Positions 16,998-26,189 of a stretch of DNA of 64,000 nucleotides are shown in pieces (the stretch's first letter is position 1; every line of letters starts with the position of its first letter). Below the pieces are notes generated by a model that was not told the DNA's origin, ran no database searches, and worked only from the letters and a program-made list of their open reading frames with translations. The DNA lies in the NCBI RefSeq assembly GCF_003991905.1, contig NZ_RSCL01000008.1, positions 124,001-188,000 on the forward strand, written 5' to 3'. A program made the position numbers and the translations under genes. Source of the stretch: Dulcicalothrix desertica PCC 7102 (GTDB taxonomy: Bacteria; Cyanobacteriota; Cyanobacteriia; Cyanobacteriales; Nostocaceae).

Positions 16998-18623
16998 TTG
17001 AAAACTTTTACTTCCCTCTATAAGAAATGTGTGACCTTACTGAATATTGATGTGAATAACCAAGCACGTTTGGAACTTGTTCTGGAAGTTACAGCTATAG
17101 GAATGTGGGACTTTCATTTACAGACGGGTATGGCGTTCTGCTCAAATCAGTGTAAGCACATATTGGGCTTTACGCTCGACAGTATGGATGTAAGTGAAAA
17201 AACTTTTCTAGAAAATGTACATCCAGAAGACCGAGAACGGGTTTTAGAGACAGCGCAAGGCGCCATATTAAATCACAAAGATTACAATACACAATACCGA
17301 GTTATTTGGCTTGATGGTAGCATTCATTGGATTGCAGCGCGTGGTCGTACACTATATGACACTGATGGCAAACCAGTTCGGATGTTAGGAACCGTACAAG
17401 ATATTAGTGCCCAAAAAGCTGCCGAAGTTGAACGTGAAGAGTTGTTAATGCGGGAAGTCCAAGCAAGAACCGAAGCAGAAACAGCTAATTTACTCAAAGA
17501 CCAGTTTCTTGCAGTTCTTTCCCACGAAATTCGTTCTCCCCTCAACCCGATATTAGGATGGACAAAGTTACTTAAAAGTGGCAAATTGGATGCTGCAGCC
17601 GAAGCACGGGCTTTGGATACAATAGAGCGGAACGTCAAATTGCAGACGCAGCTAATAGATGATTTACTCGATGTATCAAGAATTTTACGCGGTAAGATTA
17701 ATTTAAACTGTGCTGCTGTTGATATGTCATCGATGATTATATCCGCTATACAAACAATAGAACTAGCAGCACAAACGAAGAATATATATATAGATTACGT
17801 TAATAATATTAGTACACCATTTAACTTTGTTTGGGGTGATGCAAATAGAATTCAGCAAATTCTAGGCAATTTACTTTCTAATGCGATAAAATTTACTCCG
17901 ACAAGAGGAAAAGTTTCAATTCGATTAGAGCGACTTAATTCTCAAATTCAAATTACAGTCAGCGACACAGGTAAAGGTATAACACCTGACTTTCTACCAT
18001 ATGTTTTTGATTTCTTTCGTCAAGCTGATAACAGTACAACTAGAAAATCTGGTGGTTTAGGACTTGGTTTAGCAATAGTCCGTCAGTTAGTCGAACTGCA
18101 TCATGGTACAGTACAAGTATACAGTGCTGGAGAAGGGCAAGGAGCCATATTCACAGTCATACTTCCAGCTTACCAAGTGGAACAAGTATTTTCTGAATCT
18201 AATATTTCGACTGCGAGTAATTCTTCAACCTCACTATTAGGAGTCAAGATAATAATTGTGGACGACGAAGCAGATACACGCGAGTTATTACAATTAATAC
18301 TCGAACAAAGTGGCGCCACTGTCACCGTTGCATCTTCCGTGACCGAAGTATTAAGTATTATTGAACAAGTACAGCCAGATATACTTTTAAGTGATATAGC
18401 TATGCCACAAGCCGACGGTTATAAACTAATTCGTCAAATTCGAGAAATGGCGCCATTTCAATCAGAATATAAATGTAATCAAATTCCTGCAATAGCATTA
18501 ACAGCATATGCTAGCGACTCTGATGAAGAAAAAGCCAAGGTAGCAGGTTTTCAGCTACACCTAGCAAAACCTATCGACCCAGAAGAACTAGTAAACGCTA
18601 TCGCCAAGCTACTCAAAACTTAA
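16998..18623 (+). CDS. PAS hybrid histidine kinase with C-terminal receiver
   Basis: 541 residues, no membrane segment. A PAS/PAC sensor (~25-140) with VHPEDRERV and the PAC end MLGTVQDISAQ leads to HisKA with H176 in LSHEIRSPLNPILGW. The HATPase_c carries NLLSNAIKF, VSDTGKGI, FDFFRQAD and GGLGLGLAIV. The receiver has VDDEADTRELL, phosphoacceptor D466 in LLSDIAMPQADG, and K524. All catalytic residues are present, so it should autophosphorylate and pass phosphate to its own receiver; the downstream partner and signal are unknown. Start TTG 16998 has no strong ribosome site, so the N-terminal ~20 residues are uncertain. Confidence 0.9.
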   Translation: MKTFTSLYKKCVTLLNIDVNNQARLELVLEVTAIGMWDFHLQTGMAFCSNQCKHILGFTLDSMDVSEKTFLENVHPEDRERVLETAQGAILNHKDYNTQYRVIWLDGSIHWIAARGRTLYDTDGKPVRMLGTVQDISAQKAAEVEREELLMREVQARTEAETANLLKDQFLAVLSHEIRSPLNPILGWTKLLKSGKLDAAAEARALDTIERNVKLQTQLIDDLLDVSRILRGKINLNCAAVDMSSMIISAIQTIELAAQTKNIYIDYVNNISTPFNFVWGDANRIQQILGNLLSNAIKFTPTRGKVSIRLERLNSQIQITVSDTGKGITPDFLPYVFDFFRQADNSTTRKSGGLGLGLAIVRQLVELHHGTVQVYSAGEGQGAIFTVILPAYQVEQVFSESNISTASNSSTSLLGVKIIIVDDEADTRELLQLILEQSGATVTVASSVTEVLSIIEQVQPDILLSDIAMPQADGYKLIRQIREMAPFQSEYKCNQIPAIALTAYASDSDEEKAKVAGFQLHLAKPIDPEELVNAIAKLLKT

Positions 18624-18671
18624 TTGTGGCACAGGCATCCCGAACTGCACAGGCGGGACGCCTGTGCTACG
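18623..18671. repeat. GC-rich hairpin between convergent genes, holding the helicase stop codon
   Basis: Inverted arms GGCACAGGC-CCCG and CGGGA-GCCTGTGC (one-base offsets) begin at the kinase stop and end over the helicase stop (TAG, 18669-18667). A variant of the dispersed hairpin family; probably terminates both genes. Confidence 0.6.
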
Positions 18672-21045
18672 ACCGTGAGGAAACTGCTTGGTCTACAATA
18701 CTTTGCGGAAATTGGCGCCTTAATGCATTAAATGCGGGACATGGGTTTTGGTCTTGTAGATTTTCGGGTTTACTCCAAGTAAAGGGCGCCTTTTTGGCAG
18801 CGGACATCCATAGTAAACGCTTTGCGCGCGTCATTGCGACATATAGTAAACGGTATTCTTCGGCAGTTTTGAGATATTTTGATTGTTCCCAAGCTTCGGT
18901 AACGCTGGGAATGTCTTCTTCTCCGTGGAGTGCTGCACGAATTTGAGCGCGTGCGACTTCGGAAAGTGTATAGTTACCCAAAAATTGTCCTTGTGGTGGT
19001 ATCCAAAATTTTCCTGGTATTAAGTTTTCGTGTAGAAACGGTAGAAATACATAATCCCAATCTAGCCCTTTGGCTTTGTGCATGGTAATAATAGTCAGTT
19101 GTCCTGCACGGGTGTAGCGGGCTTCGACATCTTCGGTTTCGACGGCTTCAAAACGTTCTGAACTAACAATTTCGCTTAAAAAACCCAGCATTGAACCCAT
19201 TGAATTAGTGCTAGCTATTTGCTGTGTTAGCCGTTCAGAAAGTTTATCGGCAGTTGCTAGTTCGGCTTGGTCGTAGTTGAGCGCTAAAGCAATAAAAGAT
19301 ATTAATTGATACAACGGTAGTGCTAGCTTGGCTTGAAGCAAACTCCGACACAAACGTGCGGCTTTTTGCACGGGTTCAGGTTGTTCGGGAGCAAGTGGAC
19401 CCGGATATAAAAAGTCTTCTGGTTGTGCGGCAAGAGTATTAAGGTCTTGGGTTGGGACTAACTGACGCTTTACCAAAACATCGAGAGCAGCTTTGAGAAA
19501 ATCAGGGGAGTGAGGACGGTCGCAAAATTGTAGTAACGCCAAAATTTCGGCAGGAACGTGTGAGTGTCTATCTCGTTCGCCTGCATCATACAAAATTATA
19601 TTATTGTCTTTACATACCTGAACAAGTGCTTCAGCTAGCCATTTACCTTGACGGTTTTCGCGTACTAAAATCGCAGCGCGCGTTTTAGTTGGGTCTGGGG
19701 TAAAAAGTTCAACAATACGTTTACTTAATAATTCAACAGTGTGATGAATATCGCGCGGACTGCAAATTTCTAGCCCACGTCCCACATGAGGAGGGTTTGC
19801 ATCTGTTTGTGGGTCATCTGGGTCAACAGTACAAATCATTTGTGGACGGAAAGGACTGGGGAAATTTTGGCTAGAGACCGTATTAATTCGGTCTCTACTT
19901 TCCCCATTTGCTTTTGCTCCGTAGAAACTGTTGACCCAATTTAGTGTAAAGTTGGCGGCTTCGATAATAATACGGCTACTGCGTCCGGCACGGTCCATTG
20001 TGGCGAGTTGATTGGCGCCATCACATTCTTCACAAAATTCGCGGAAGTATATAGGGTCTGCGGGAGTAAAGGTTGAATTTATGGCTTGATTTGGGTCGCC
20101 AACTCGAATTAAATTAACTTGTCCTCCTTGCGGTTCTGTGGCAAGAATTTCTAAAAGTCGCGTTTGTAAAGGACTTGAGTCTTGCGCTTCGTCTTCAAAT
20201 ACCGCAAATACTTGACCTTGTTCGATACGTCGTGCATGAGGGTCATCTAAGACTCGCAATGCTGCTAAAATCATATCGTCGTAGTCGATAAAGTCGTGCG
20301 CTTTCATTAAATTTTCGTACTGTTCGTATAACCCAGCGGCAACGTTTAATATTCTGTATTCATCGTCTATGTACCTGCTCATGTTTTGCAGGTTTTCTAT
20401 AGATATGCCAGAACTTTTGGCTTCGTGAATTACTGTCGTTGCTAATTCGGGTAATACTTCGGTTCGTAATACAGACTGGCGCCGCAATCTTTCAGTTTCT
20501 TCTCCGTCAAATTGGATACCTTCGAGCAACCGCATGTAACGTCCTGGATTATATGCAATCCACTGTTCAACCGCGTTACGAATGAGACGATGACTTTGGT
20601 TAGGAGTTATTAAAGTTACTTCGTTAAGCTGTAAATTTGAAAGTTCGGGGTGACGACTGGCTATATTTAACGCTAATCCATGCAGTGTATTGACAACAAA
20701 TCCAGTTTGAGGTAAGGATAATTGATCACGCAGGTAATTACGAATTTTGATTTTAATATTTGCAGCAGCAGAACGAGTAAATGTAACGACAATTAATTGG
20801 CGCCGAGTATTGCGAAGACTAATCGCAGACTGTTCATACTGACGCGCAATTGCAATAGCTGCTGCTGCTGCCATCCCGGTTGACTTCCCGGCGCCAGGAA
20901 CCGCAGAAACCGCGAGTTTCCCAGATGTCCAATCTGCCATTTGCTGCTGCCCCAGGCGCAAACCATTACGAATGCTGTTAATTGCTGCATTTCTAAGTGC
21001 GGATGTATCTAGCGGCACTGAATTGGTAATATAAGCGTCTGACAT
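18667..21045 (-). CDS. UvrD/Rep-type superfamily 1 helicase
   Basis: 792 residues. SF1A motifs appear in order: Walker A AVPGAGKST (K54 region), VTFTRSAAANIK (Ia), FEDEAQDSSPLQ (II), RVGDPNQAIN (III), ITMHKAKGLDWDYVFLP (V) and EEYRLLYVAMTRAKRLLW (VI). It would translocate 3'-5' on single-stranded DNA in repair or recombination. It is a cyanobacterial variant, longer than PcrA in places and with no RecB nuclease. A 28-bp palindrome at 19871-19898 lies within the frame and encodes S-R-D-R-I-N-T-V-S-S, probably a surface loop between motif III and the 2B region. Start ATG 21045; SD weak. Confidence 0.9.
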   Translation of the reverse strand: MSDAYITNSVPLDTSALRNAAINSIRNGLRLGQQQMADWTSGKLAVSAVPGAGKSTGMAAAAAIAIARQYEQSAISLRNTRRQLIVVTFTRSAAANIKIKIRNYLRDQLSLPQTGFVVNTLHGLALNIASRHPELSNLQLNEVTLITPNQSHRLIRNAVEQWIAYNPGRYMRLLEGIQFDGEETERLRRQSVLRTEVLPELATTVIHEAKSSGISIENLQNMSRYIDDEYRILNVAAGLYEQYENLMKAHDFIDYDDMILAALRVLDDPHARRIEQGQVFAVFEDEAQDSSPLQTRLLEILATEPQGGQVNLIRVGDPNQAINSTFTPADPIYFREFCEECDGANQLATMDRAGRSSRIIIEAANFTLNWVNSFYGAKANGESRDRINTVSSQNFPSPFRPQMICTVDPDDPQTDANPPHVGRGLEICSPRDIHHTVELLSKRIVELFTPDPTKTRAAILVRENRQGKWLAEALVQVCKDNNIILYDAGERDRHSHVPAEILALLQFCDRPHSPDFLKAALDVLVKRQLVPTQDLNTLAAQPEDFLYPGPLAPEQPEPVQKAARLCRSLLQAKLALPLYQLISFIALALNYDQAELATADKLSERLTQQIASTNSMGSMLGFLSEIVSSERFEAVETEDVEARYTRAGQLTIITMHKAKGLDWDYVFLPFLHENLIPGKFWIPPQGQFLGNYTLSEVARAQIRAALHGEEDIPSVTEAWEQSKYLKTAEEYRLLYVAMTRAKRLLWMSAAKKAPFTWSKPENLQDQNPCPAFNALRRQFPQSIVDQAVSSRS
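19871..19898. repeat. 28-bp palindrome inside the helicase CDS
   Basis: Near-perfect palindrome with GAGACCG arms and an ATTAAT centre, read through in frame on the minus strand as S-R-D-R-I-N-T-V-S. Same family and same reading register as 14984-15011. Confidence 0.85.
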
Positions 21046-21171
21046 ATAAAATTTAGAATTTTAGATTATAGATTATCGTAGGGGCGGGTTTATAAATATC
21101 CTCGTGGTGATTGAAAAAACTTCTAAACCCGTCCTTACATAAGGTTACATTGCACATTTTGACTAAGCTGA

Positions 21172-22803
21172 ATGATAAAACAGAAAGTTTATTTACATTA
21201 TCTAATTTTACTAGGGGTTATTTTAGTCGGCGCCTTCCTACGGTTTTGGAATTTAGATTTTAAACCGCTATGGATGGATGAAGTAATCACCGCTATCTTT
21301 AGTTTAGGTAAAAATTACAAAGATTTACCTCTCGATAAGGTATTTCCATTAACAAACTTAACAGATATTTTTAGCTATCAATCAGGAAAAAGCTGTCATG
21401 ATATTGCTGCCAATCTCGCTTTGCAATCTACACACCCGCCATTGTTTTTCTGCACTATGTACACTTGGTTGGGGTGGTGGCAACCATTAAAAAATTGGAT
21501 AGCTGAATTGCGATTTCTACCCGCTTTATTTGGTGTGGCGACAGTTTTTGTGATTTATTGGGTAAACCGAATTGCGTTTTCACCTCAAGCTGGGTTAGCT
21601 GCAGCAGCTTGTATGGCTGTTTCTCCATTTGCTGTCTACCTTTCTCAAGAAGCGCGACATTACACTTTGCCAATGCTGTTAATTAGTTTAGCGCTGCTCT
21701 TTCTAGTTAAAATTCAGCAGGATATTTTTCGTCATCAAAGAATTCGCGTTTGGGTATGGGGCTGTTGGGCAATAGTCAATAGTATTAGTCTCTACGTCCA
21801 TTACTTTTGTATTCTGGCTTTAGTCGCTCAAATAGCTACGTTAGTTTCACTATTAATATGGCAAAAAGTCAGGCGCCGTCAAATCTGGTTGACATTAATT
21901 TTGTCTATTACAGGTATTGCAGTTAGTTTTGTTCCTTGGTTGATGGTAATGCTGCATCACTCCAAACGTTCTGAAACTGGTTGGTTAGAGGCGCCTCAAC
22001 ATGTGGCACCCTTATACCAAACTATAATTAATTGGCTATTAATGCTGATTGCCTTTCCTGTAGAACAACAACCAATAGTCAACGCTGCTATTAGTGCTGT
22101 TTTTATGCTGCTTTGCGGAGTATGGTTTGTTTGTGAAGCAATAAAAGGATTAAGACAACTTTTAAAAAATCCAGACACTCAGCTTTCTACCCTAACACTA
22201 TTGGGTTTTACTGCTTGCGTAGTCTTAGAATTTTTTGCCATTATTTATCTAACTCAGAAAGATATTACCGTCGTACCGCGTTATAACTTTGTATATTATC
22301 CTGGCTTTTGCGCTTTACTCGCTGTGAGTTTACTGGGGAGGGGTAAAGCGTTTCCTGCTGTTTTAGTTGTTGGCATTGTTAGCTGTATATTTTTAAACTT
22401 CAACTTGGTTTTTCAAAAACCTTTCCAACCGGAACTAGTCGCGCGTAACTTTAACCAAGAACCTTCAGTTCCATTAATGGTAGTAGTCGGATACAGTGAT
22501 TATCAGGATGTGGCTTTAGGATTAAGCTTTGGGTTGGCATTACAACAAATCAAAAGTAACTCTTTAACACCATACAATTTAGCCTTCTTTGATAAGAAAC
22601 CTAATTTTCAAGCAGTTATAGATAAATTAGCACAGTTACCAACCCAGAAGGCGCCTTTAAATTTATGGGTTGTTGCTTCGGGTTTGCGAAGACGCGATTT
22701 TCCCCAACAAATAAATGTTTCTTCACAATTGAGTTGTAATAAAGATGAGAAGCAATATTACCGCATTGGTATTCCTTACCAACTTTATCGGTGTAGAAAT
22801 TAA
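21172..22803 (+). CDS. GT39-like polyprenyl-sugar dependent membrane glycosyltransferase
   Basis: 543 residues and about ten membrane segments. The first periplasmic loop carries the acidic motif RFWNLDFKPLWMDEV, followed by STHPPLFFCTMYTWL and SLYVHYFCILALV, the pattern of ArnT/PMT-type glycosyltransferases that use lipid-linked sugars at the outer face of the membrane. The C-terminal ~120 residues form a soluble domain. Acceptor unknown. Divergent from the helicase, with a 126-bp gap holding an inverted repeat (GGGCGGGTTTA .. TAAACCCGTCC). Confidence 0.85.
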   Translation: MIKQKVYLHYLILLGVILVGAFLRFWNLDFKPLWMDEVITAIFSLGKNYKDLPLDKVFPLTNLTDIFSYQSGKSCHDIAANLALQSTHPPLFFCTMYTWLGWWQPLKNWIAELRFLPALFGVATVFVIYWVNRIAFSPQAGLAAAACMAVSPFAVYLSQEARHYTLPMLLISLALLFLVKIQQDIFRHQRIRVWVWGCWAIVNSISLYVHYFCILALVAQIATLVSLLIWQKVRRRQIWLTLILSITGIAVSFVPWLMVMLHHSKRSETGWLEAPQHVAPLYQTIINWLLMLIAFPVEQQPIVNAAISAVFMLLCGVWFVCEAIKGLRQLLKNPDTQLSTLTLLGFTACVVLEFFAIIYLTQKDITVVPRYNFVYYPGFCALLAVSLLGRGKAFPAVLVVGIVSCIFLNFNLVFQKPFQPELVARNFNQEPSVPLMVVVGYSDYQDVALGLSFGLALQQIKSNSLTPYNLAFFDKKPNFQAVIDKLAQLPTQKAPLNLWVVASGLRRRDFPQQINVSSQLSCNKDEKQYYRIGIPYQLYRCRN

Positions 22804-22834
22804 AAACTTATCGTGCATTCTATTATACTCAACA

Positions 22835-22913
22835 TTTGTCATGCTGAGGAACGAAGCATCTTAATTGTCATGCTGAGGAACGTTAACGCAGTTTTCCCGC
22901 AGGGTAGCATCTT
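22835..22913. repeat. GTCATGCTGAGGAACG repeat (short array)
   Basis: Two units of TGTCATGCTGAGGAACG followed by an insert ending CCCGCAGGGTAGCATCTT. The same units, reversed, make the array at 63593-63813. Confidence 0.75.
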
Positions 22914-22999
22914 AAAATATTTTGATGCTTGTTTAAAAAATAAAGTTATAACCCTTTTAAGGTAATCCGAGAGGTTTAAGATATTCACCACAGAGATAC

Positions 23000-23027
23000 G
23001 TAGAGACTGTATTAATACGGTCTCTAT
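23000..23027. repeat. 28-bp palindrome, intergenic copy
   Basis: GTAGAGACTGTATT and near-complement, 12 bp beyond the stop of the 83-residue gene on the minus strand. It may act as that operon's terminator. Confidence 0.8.
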
Positions 23028-23039
23028 TGGTGCCAAATT

Positions 23040-23291
23040 TTAACTATTATTTTTAGCAGCAGCTAACTCAATCTTCAGGATTTTATTTTGTTCTCTAAGT
23101 ACCCCTGGTGATTCAATTTGGCAATCATCAAAAGTCACAGAATCAACATCTAAGAAGTGAGCAATAGCCAATTCAATAACCAATTCAGGAGAAAGTTGAG
23201 TTTCTTGACAGTATTCTTGTATTGCCTGCTTTATACGTTCTGGCAGGTAGTCCAAGATATTTTTTAGTGCTGTTGTATCTTGTGCTTGCAT
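23040..23291 (-). CDS. small hypothetical protein downstream of a GIY-YIG gene
   Basis: 83 residues: a helical N-terminal part (NILDYLPERIKQAIQEYCQETQLSPELVIELAIAHFLDV) resembling a short ribbon-helix-helix or CopG-like segment, then a helical tail with EQNKILKIELAAA. It begins 5 bp after the GIY-YIG gene, so the two are translated from one message. No firm family. It may regulate or accompany the nuclease-like protein. Confidence 0.6.
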   Translation of the reverse strand: MQAQDTTALKNILDYLPERIKQAIQEYCQETQLSPELVIELAIAHFLDVDSVTFDDCQIESPGVLREQNKILKIELAAAKNNS

Positions 23292-23296
23292 GGTAG

Positions 23297-23668
23297 TTAC
23301 TCTACTAATGGAATTCTACTGTTATATTTCGGTTTATCTACTTTTTGAAGAATTAAAGATTCTATTTCTGATAGCTGCCGAATTTGTCGATTCGTTACAA
23401 CAAAAGTCGCAATTCTCAAGTCTGCTGGATCCAATCTATCGAAAAAAGCTTGTGTTAAGGCATTATGACCATTTCTGAATCGCGCTCTTATAGCACCTGA
23501 TTTGCCAATATAAAGAATTTCTTCATTTTTATGTTTAATAGCATAAATACCAGGAGATGTGGGTAATTGTTTAAAATCTCTCGTTAAACAGTAGCATTGT
23601 GAGAATGGCTTTGATATGAGGATTTCCAAAATTTTGTAGGCTTCCTCCTTAATATCCGCTTCGGTCAT
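23297..23668 (-). CDS. GIY-YIG domain protein
   Basis: 123 residues. The GIY-YIG core is PGIYAIKHKNEEILYIGKSGAIRARFR, with the expected Arg and a later Glu in LSEIESLILQKVDKPKYNSR (E plus terminal N), so the catalytic set looks complete. Stand-alone small GIY-YIG proteins are structure-specific nucleases or remnants of homing enzymes; the biological target here is unknown. First gene of a two-gene unit with the 83-residue protein. Confidence 0.85.
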   Translation of the reverse strand: MTEADIKEEAYKILEILISKPFSQCYCLTRDFKQLPTSPGIYAIKHKNEEILYIGKSGAIRARFRNGHNALTQAFFDRLDPADLRIATFVVTNRQIRQLSEIESLILQKVDKPKYNSRIPLVE

Positions 23669-23698
23669 ATTTTTATTCTATCAATTCTGCTTATGCTT

Positions 23699-23726
23699 GA
23701 ACGGGCAAGGATGCCCGTTCCACAAG
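23699..23726. repeat. dispersed hairpin repeat, GGCATCCTTGCC family
   Basis: GAACGGGC-AAGGAT-GCCCGTTC followed by CACAAG, between raf1 and the GIY-YIG gene. The core is identical to the other copies. Confidence 0.7.
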
Positions 23727-23751
23727 ACTACACAATACAATTTTGGGTGTT

Positions 23752-24840
23752 TTATTCTTCAATTTGCCAGGAGTCTTTGTTAAAGTCCTCGTCGAGTACT
23801 TTTTTCGCACGCACTATAACCGTAATTTTCCCTAATATTGGTACTTCCGGCGCCGTTTCAAACCATTGAAAGTCTAGTTCACCATTATTATCGATGACAA
23901 AATAGCTATTATCGTCCCACTGACGTTGGGCACGGTCGATAACGACTACCACTTGTTCTAATGGTGAATTCGCGGTTTGGTTGGGTAGTCTTTCGGTACT
24001 AGATAAAATAACTACAGGGTCTTCTATGGCTAGTACTACTTGCCAACCGGGTAGTGGTATCCATGCTTGTTCTCCCGAAACTCGCACCATGCGAAAGGCG
24101 CCTATTTCTTCAACTATTGGTACAGCTTTTAAGTCTTCGGGTTTTAATGGCATTTCACCTGCTACGGGTAAAATGCGTGCTAACTCGCTTGTTGATTCCA
24201 GACGGTAAAAAGGTAAAGTTGGCGCCGGACGTTTACTTACTACTGTAAAGTCTGTTAATAATTGCTCGATTTGTTTACGTGCTTGGGGTGAGTGGGCAAA
24301 ACGTAGTCCTTTAGCTATGAGACGCGAACGTTCTTGTAAGTCGCTGTATTGACGTGCGAGTTTCCAAGATTGATAGGCAACTGCATCACCTGGGTGTGCG
24401 GTAAAACCTTCAGGAGGGTTACGGAAGCGAGAATAATCTTTGATTGCTCGCGCAATTTCTCTGGCTTCGTCGCAGTCAAGTTGGTGTTTAAAGGCAAGTT
24501 CTCCCGCAGAAGCGCGTTCTTCTTGAGTCAATAAGCGAAATTCGTATAGTACATCGCTGGCACGTTGACTAAAGTGGGATAGTACTTCAGAGGAGGCGCC
24601 GACTTTTTCGATAGACGAATAAACTTGGGCGCCAACTGTGACTTGATTTTGCTGAACTGGCTCAAAACCAGTTTCTTCAAAAATTGTTTGGGGATTGTAA
24701 CCAGATTTTTGCAACTGCGTAATGGCAGAACCCCATTCCACCCAATTACCTTGTTTTTGTCTGAGTTTTCGCAATAGCTCAGATTTCTCTTCAGAGCTCA
24801 TATTGCCGGGGTTTTGAGTATCTTGTGGTTGGGAGGTCAT
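23752..24840 (-). CDS. raf1: RuBisCO accumulation factor 1
   Basis: 362 residues, the length of cyanobacterial Raf1. N-terminal helical region with KLRQKQGNWVEWGSAITQLQKSGYNPQTIFEETGFEP, then ASDVLYEFRLLTQEERA and AIKDYSRFRNPPEGF, and a C-terminal beta domain (LPFYRLESTSELARILPVAG ... VPILGKITVIVRAKKVLDEDF). Raf1 is a dimeric chaperone that stabilises RbcL dimers and hands over to RbcS in assembling form I RuBisCO. Monocistronic here, away from rbcLXS. Confidence 0.95.
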   Translation of the reverse strand: MTSQPQDTQNPGNMSSEEKSELLRKLRQKQGNWVEWGSAITQLQKSGYNPQTIFEETGFEPVQQNQVTVGAQVYSSIEKVGASSEVLSHFSQRASDVLYEFRLLTQEERASAGELAFKHQLDCDEAREIARAIKDYSRFRNPPEGFTAHPGDAVAYQSWKLARQYSDLQERSRLIAKGLRFAHSPQARKQIEQLLTDFTVVSKRPAPTLPFYRLESTSELARILPVAGEMPLKPEDLKAVPIVEEIGAFRMVRVSGEQAWIPLPGWQVVLAIEDPVVILSSTERLPNQTANSPLEQVVVVIDRAQRQWDDNSYFVIDNNGELDFQWFETAPEVPILGKITVIVRAKKVLDEDFNKDSWQIEE

Positions 24841-25244
24841 AGAACGCTGGGCATTTTTACTAGTCAGATATATTCTACGGTAGGCGCTTGTACTTGTTCT
24901 TGATTACGCAACATATAGTTATGATGCTCTGTAACTACGGGAAAACTAATGCTTGATTCTACACAATTTGTTACAGAAGCTCGTATAGAGCGATTTGGGA
25001 TGTAACACTTGCCGACCATGTATGATTGTGGTTATAAATAAAAAATACTTGATAGCGTAAGTGTGTTTGCGTGTTTTATCTTATGCAAAATCTGCAAATA
25101 CGGATACTGCATTTAGAAATAAATACGTAAGGTTTGATATTCAAATTAAATAATTCAGGATATTCCACAAGTTAATACTTCTTTTTTTAAATTAAGCTTG
25201 GTATTGAATATCACAATATCAATAAGAATTAAAGGAATTATCTT
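24841..25244. other. intergenic, 404 bp
   Basis: AT-rich region between raf1 (minus) and the REC-GAF gene (plus), so it must contain both promoters. I see no repeat of the families found elsewhere, no reading frame and no clear operator. Confidence 0.5.
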
Positions 25245-26189
25245 ATGGATAATCCGATTCCTGAAATTGATAAAATCCGTAGGCAATTAATGACGATAGA
25301 AAAACCTAAAAAACTTAAGCTTTTAGTCGTTGACGATGAGCCAGATAATCTCGATTTGCTCTATCGTACTTTTCGACGAGACTTTAATGTCTTAAAAGCA
25401 GACAGCGGTATCAACGCGCTTGAGGTTCTTGCTGCTGAAGGAGAAGTAGCTGTTATTATCTCTGACCAGCGAATGCCAGAAATGAAGGGAACTGAGTTTC
25501 TTAGTAAAACTGTACCTCAATTTCCTGATACCGTTCGTATTATCCTCACTGGTTTTACCGATATTGAGGACTTGGTAGAAGCAATTAATGCTGGACAAGT
25601 TTATAAGTACATCACCAAACCGTGGGACCCTACTGAACTCAAGGCAGTGGTTCAACGTGCGGCAGAAACTTATGACTTGCTTAAGCAGCGTACAGAAGAA
25701 TTACGTCGTGCTAATGCCCAGATGGCACTTCTAACTTCTTTGGTCAATGTTACACAGCTATCAACGAGCTTTGATTCTATTCTCGACCCCCTTGCAAGGT
25801 CATTTGGAGAAAGCTTTGGCTGTGATGGTTGTATTTTACAAATGATTGACGCGCGGGAACTGGCGCCGATACAAGGAAGTTACTCGACTGCTGGAAAAGT
25901 TGAAAACTGGCTAAGATCTGACCCACTAACTACGCAGGCAATAGCATCTGGTCAAATGCAAGTCTCAGTAAATGTGAGTAATGATGAAAAGCTAGCAGCA
26001 GTTTCACACTATTCAGATAATGGTGTTAAAGCGCATTTAATGGTACCTATTATCTATCGCAGTCAAACTCTTGCTGTGCTGTCGCTCCAATGGAAACAAC
26101 CCTTTGCTTTACGTGAAGACGAACTCAAACTTATTCATAGTTCTGCTCAACTTGCTGCTATAGCACTTACTGCTACTCGCTGTTGCTAA
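25245..26189 (+). CDS. REC-GAF response regulator
   Basis: 314 residues. The receiver domain (~24-145) has VVDDEPDNLDLLYRTF, D74 in IISDQRMPEMKG, T in LTGFTD and K125 in ITKPWDP. A short coiled linker with KQRTEELRRANAQM leads to a GAF domain (~165-310, LARSFGESFGCDGCILQM..MVPIIYRSQTLAVLSLQW). There is no DNA-binding or enzymatic output, so it likely acts through protein contacts or by delivering phosphate to a kinase. SD-like AAAGGAA lies upstream of ATG. A 28-bp palindrome follows the stop by 37 bp and may terminate it. Confidence 0.88.
   Translation: MDNPIPEIDKIRRQLMTIEKPKKLKLLVVDDEPDNLDLLYRTFRRDFNVLKADSGINALEVLAAEGEVAVIISDQRMPEMKGTEFLSKTVPQFPDTVRIILTGFTDIEDLVEAINAGQVYKYITKPWDPTELKAVVQRAAETYDLLKQRTEELRRANAQMALLTSLVNVTQLSTSFDSILDPLARSFGESFGCDGCILQMIDARELAPIQGSYSTAGKVENWLRSDPLTTQAIASGQMQVSVNVSNDEKLAAVSHYSDNGVKAHLMVPIIYRSQTLAVLSLQWKQPFALREDELKLIHSSAQLAAIALTATRCC

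Noticed and set aside
18626-18946. Plus-strand reading frame of ~106 codons
   Set aside because: It lies opposite the 3' end of the helicase gene and runs through the hairpin repeat; the helicase motifs show which strand is coding.
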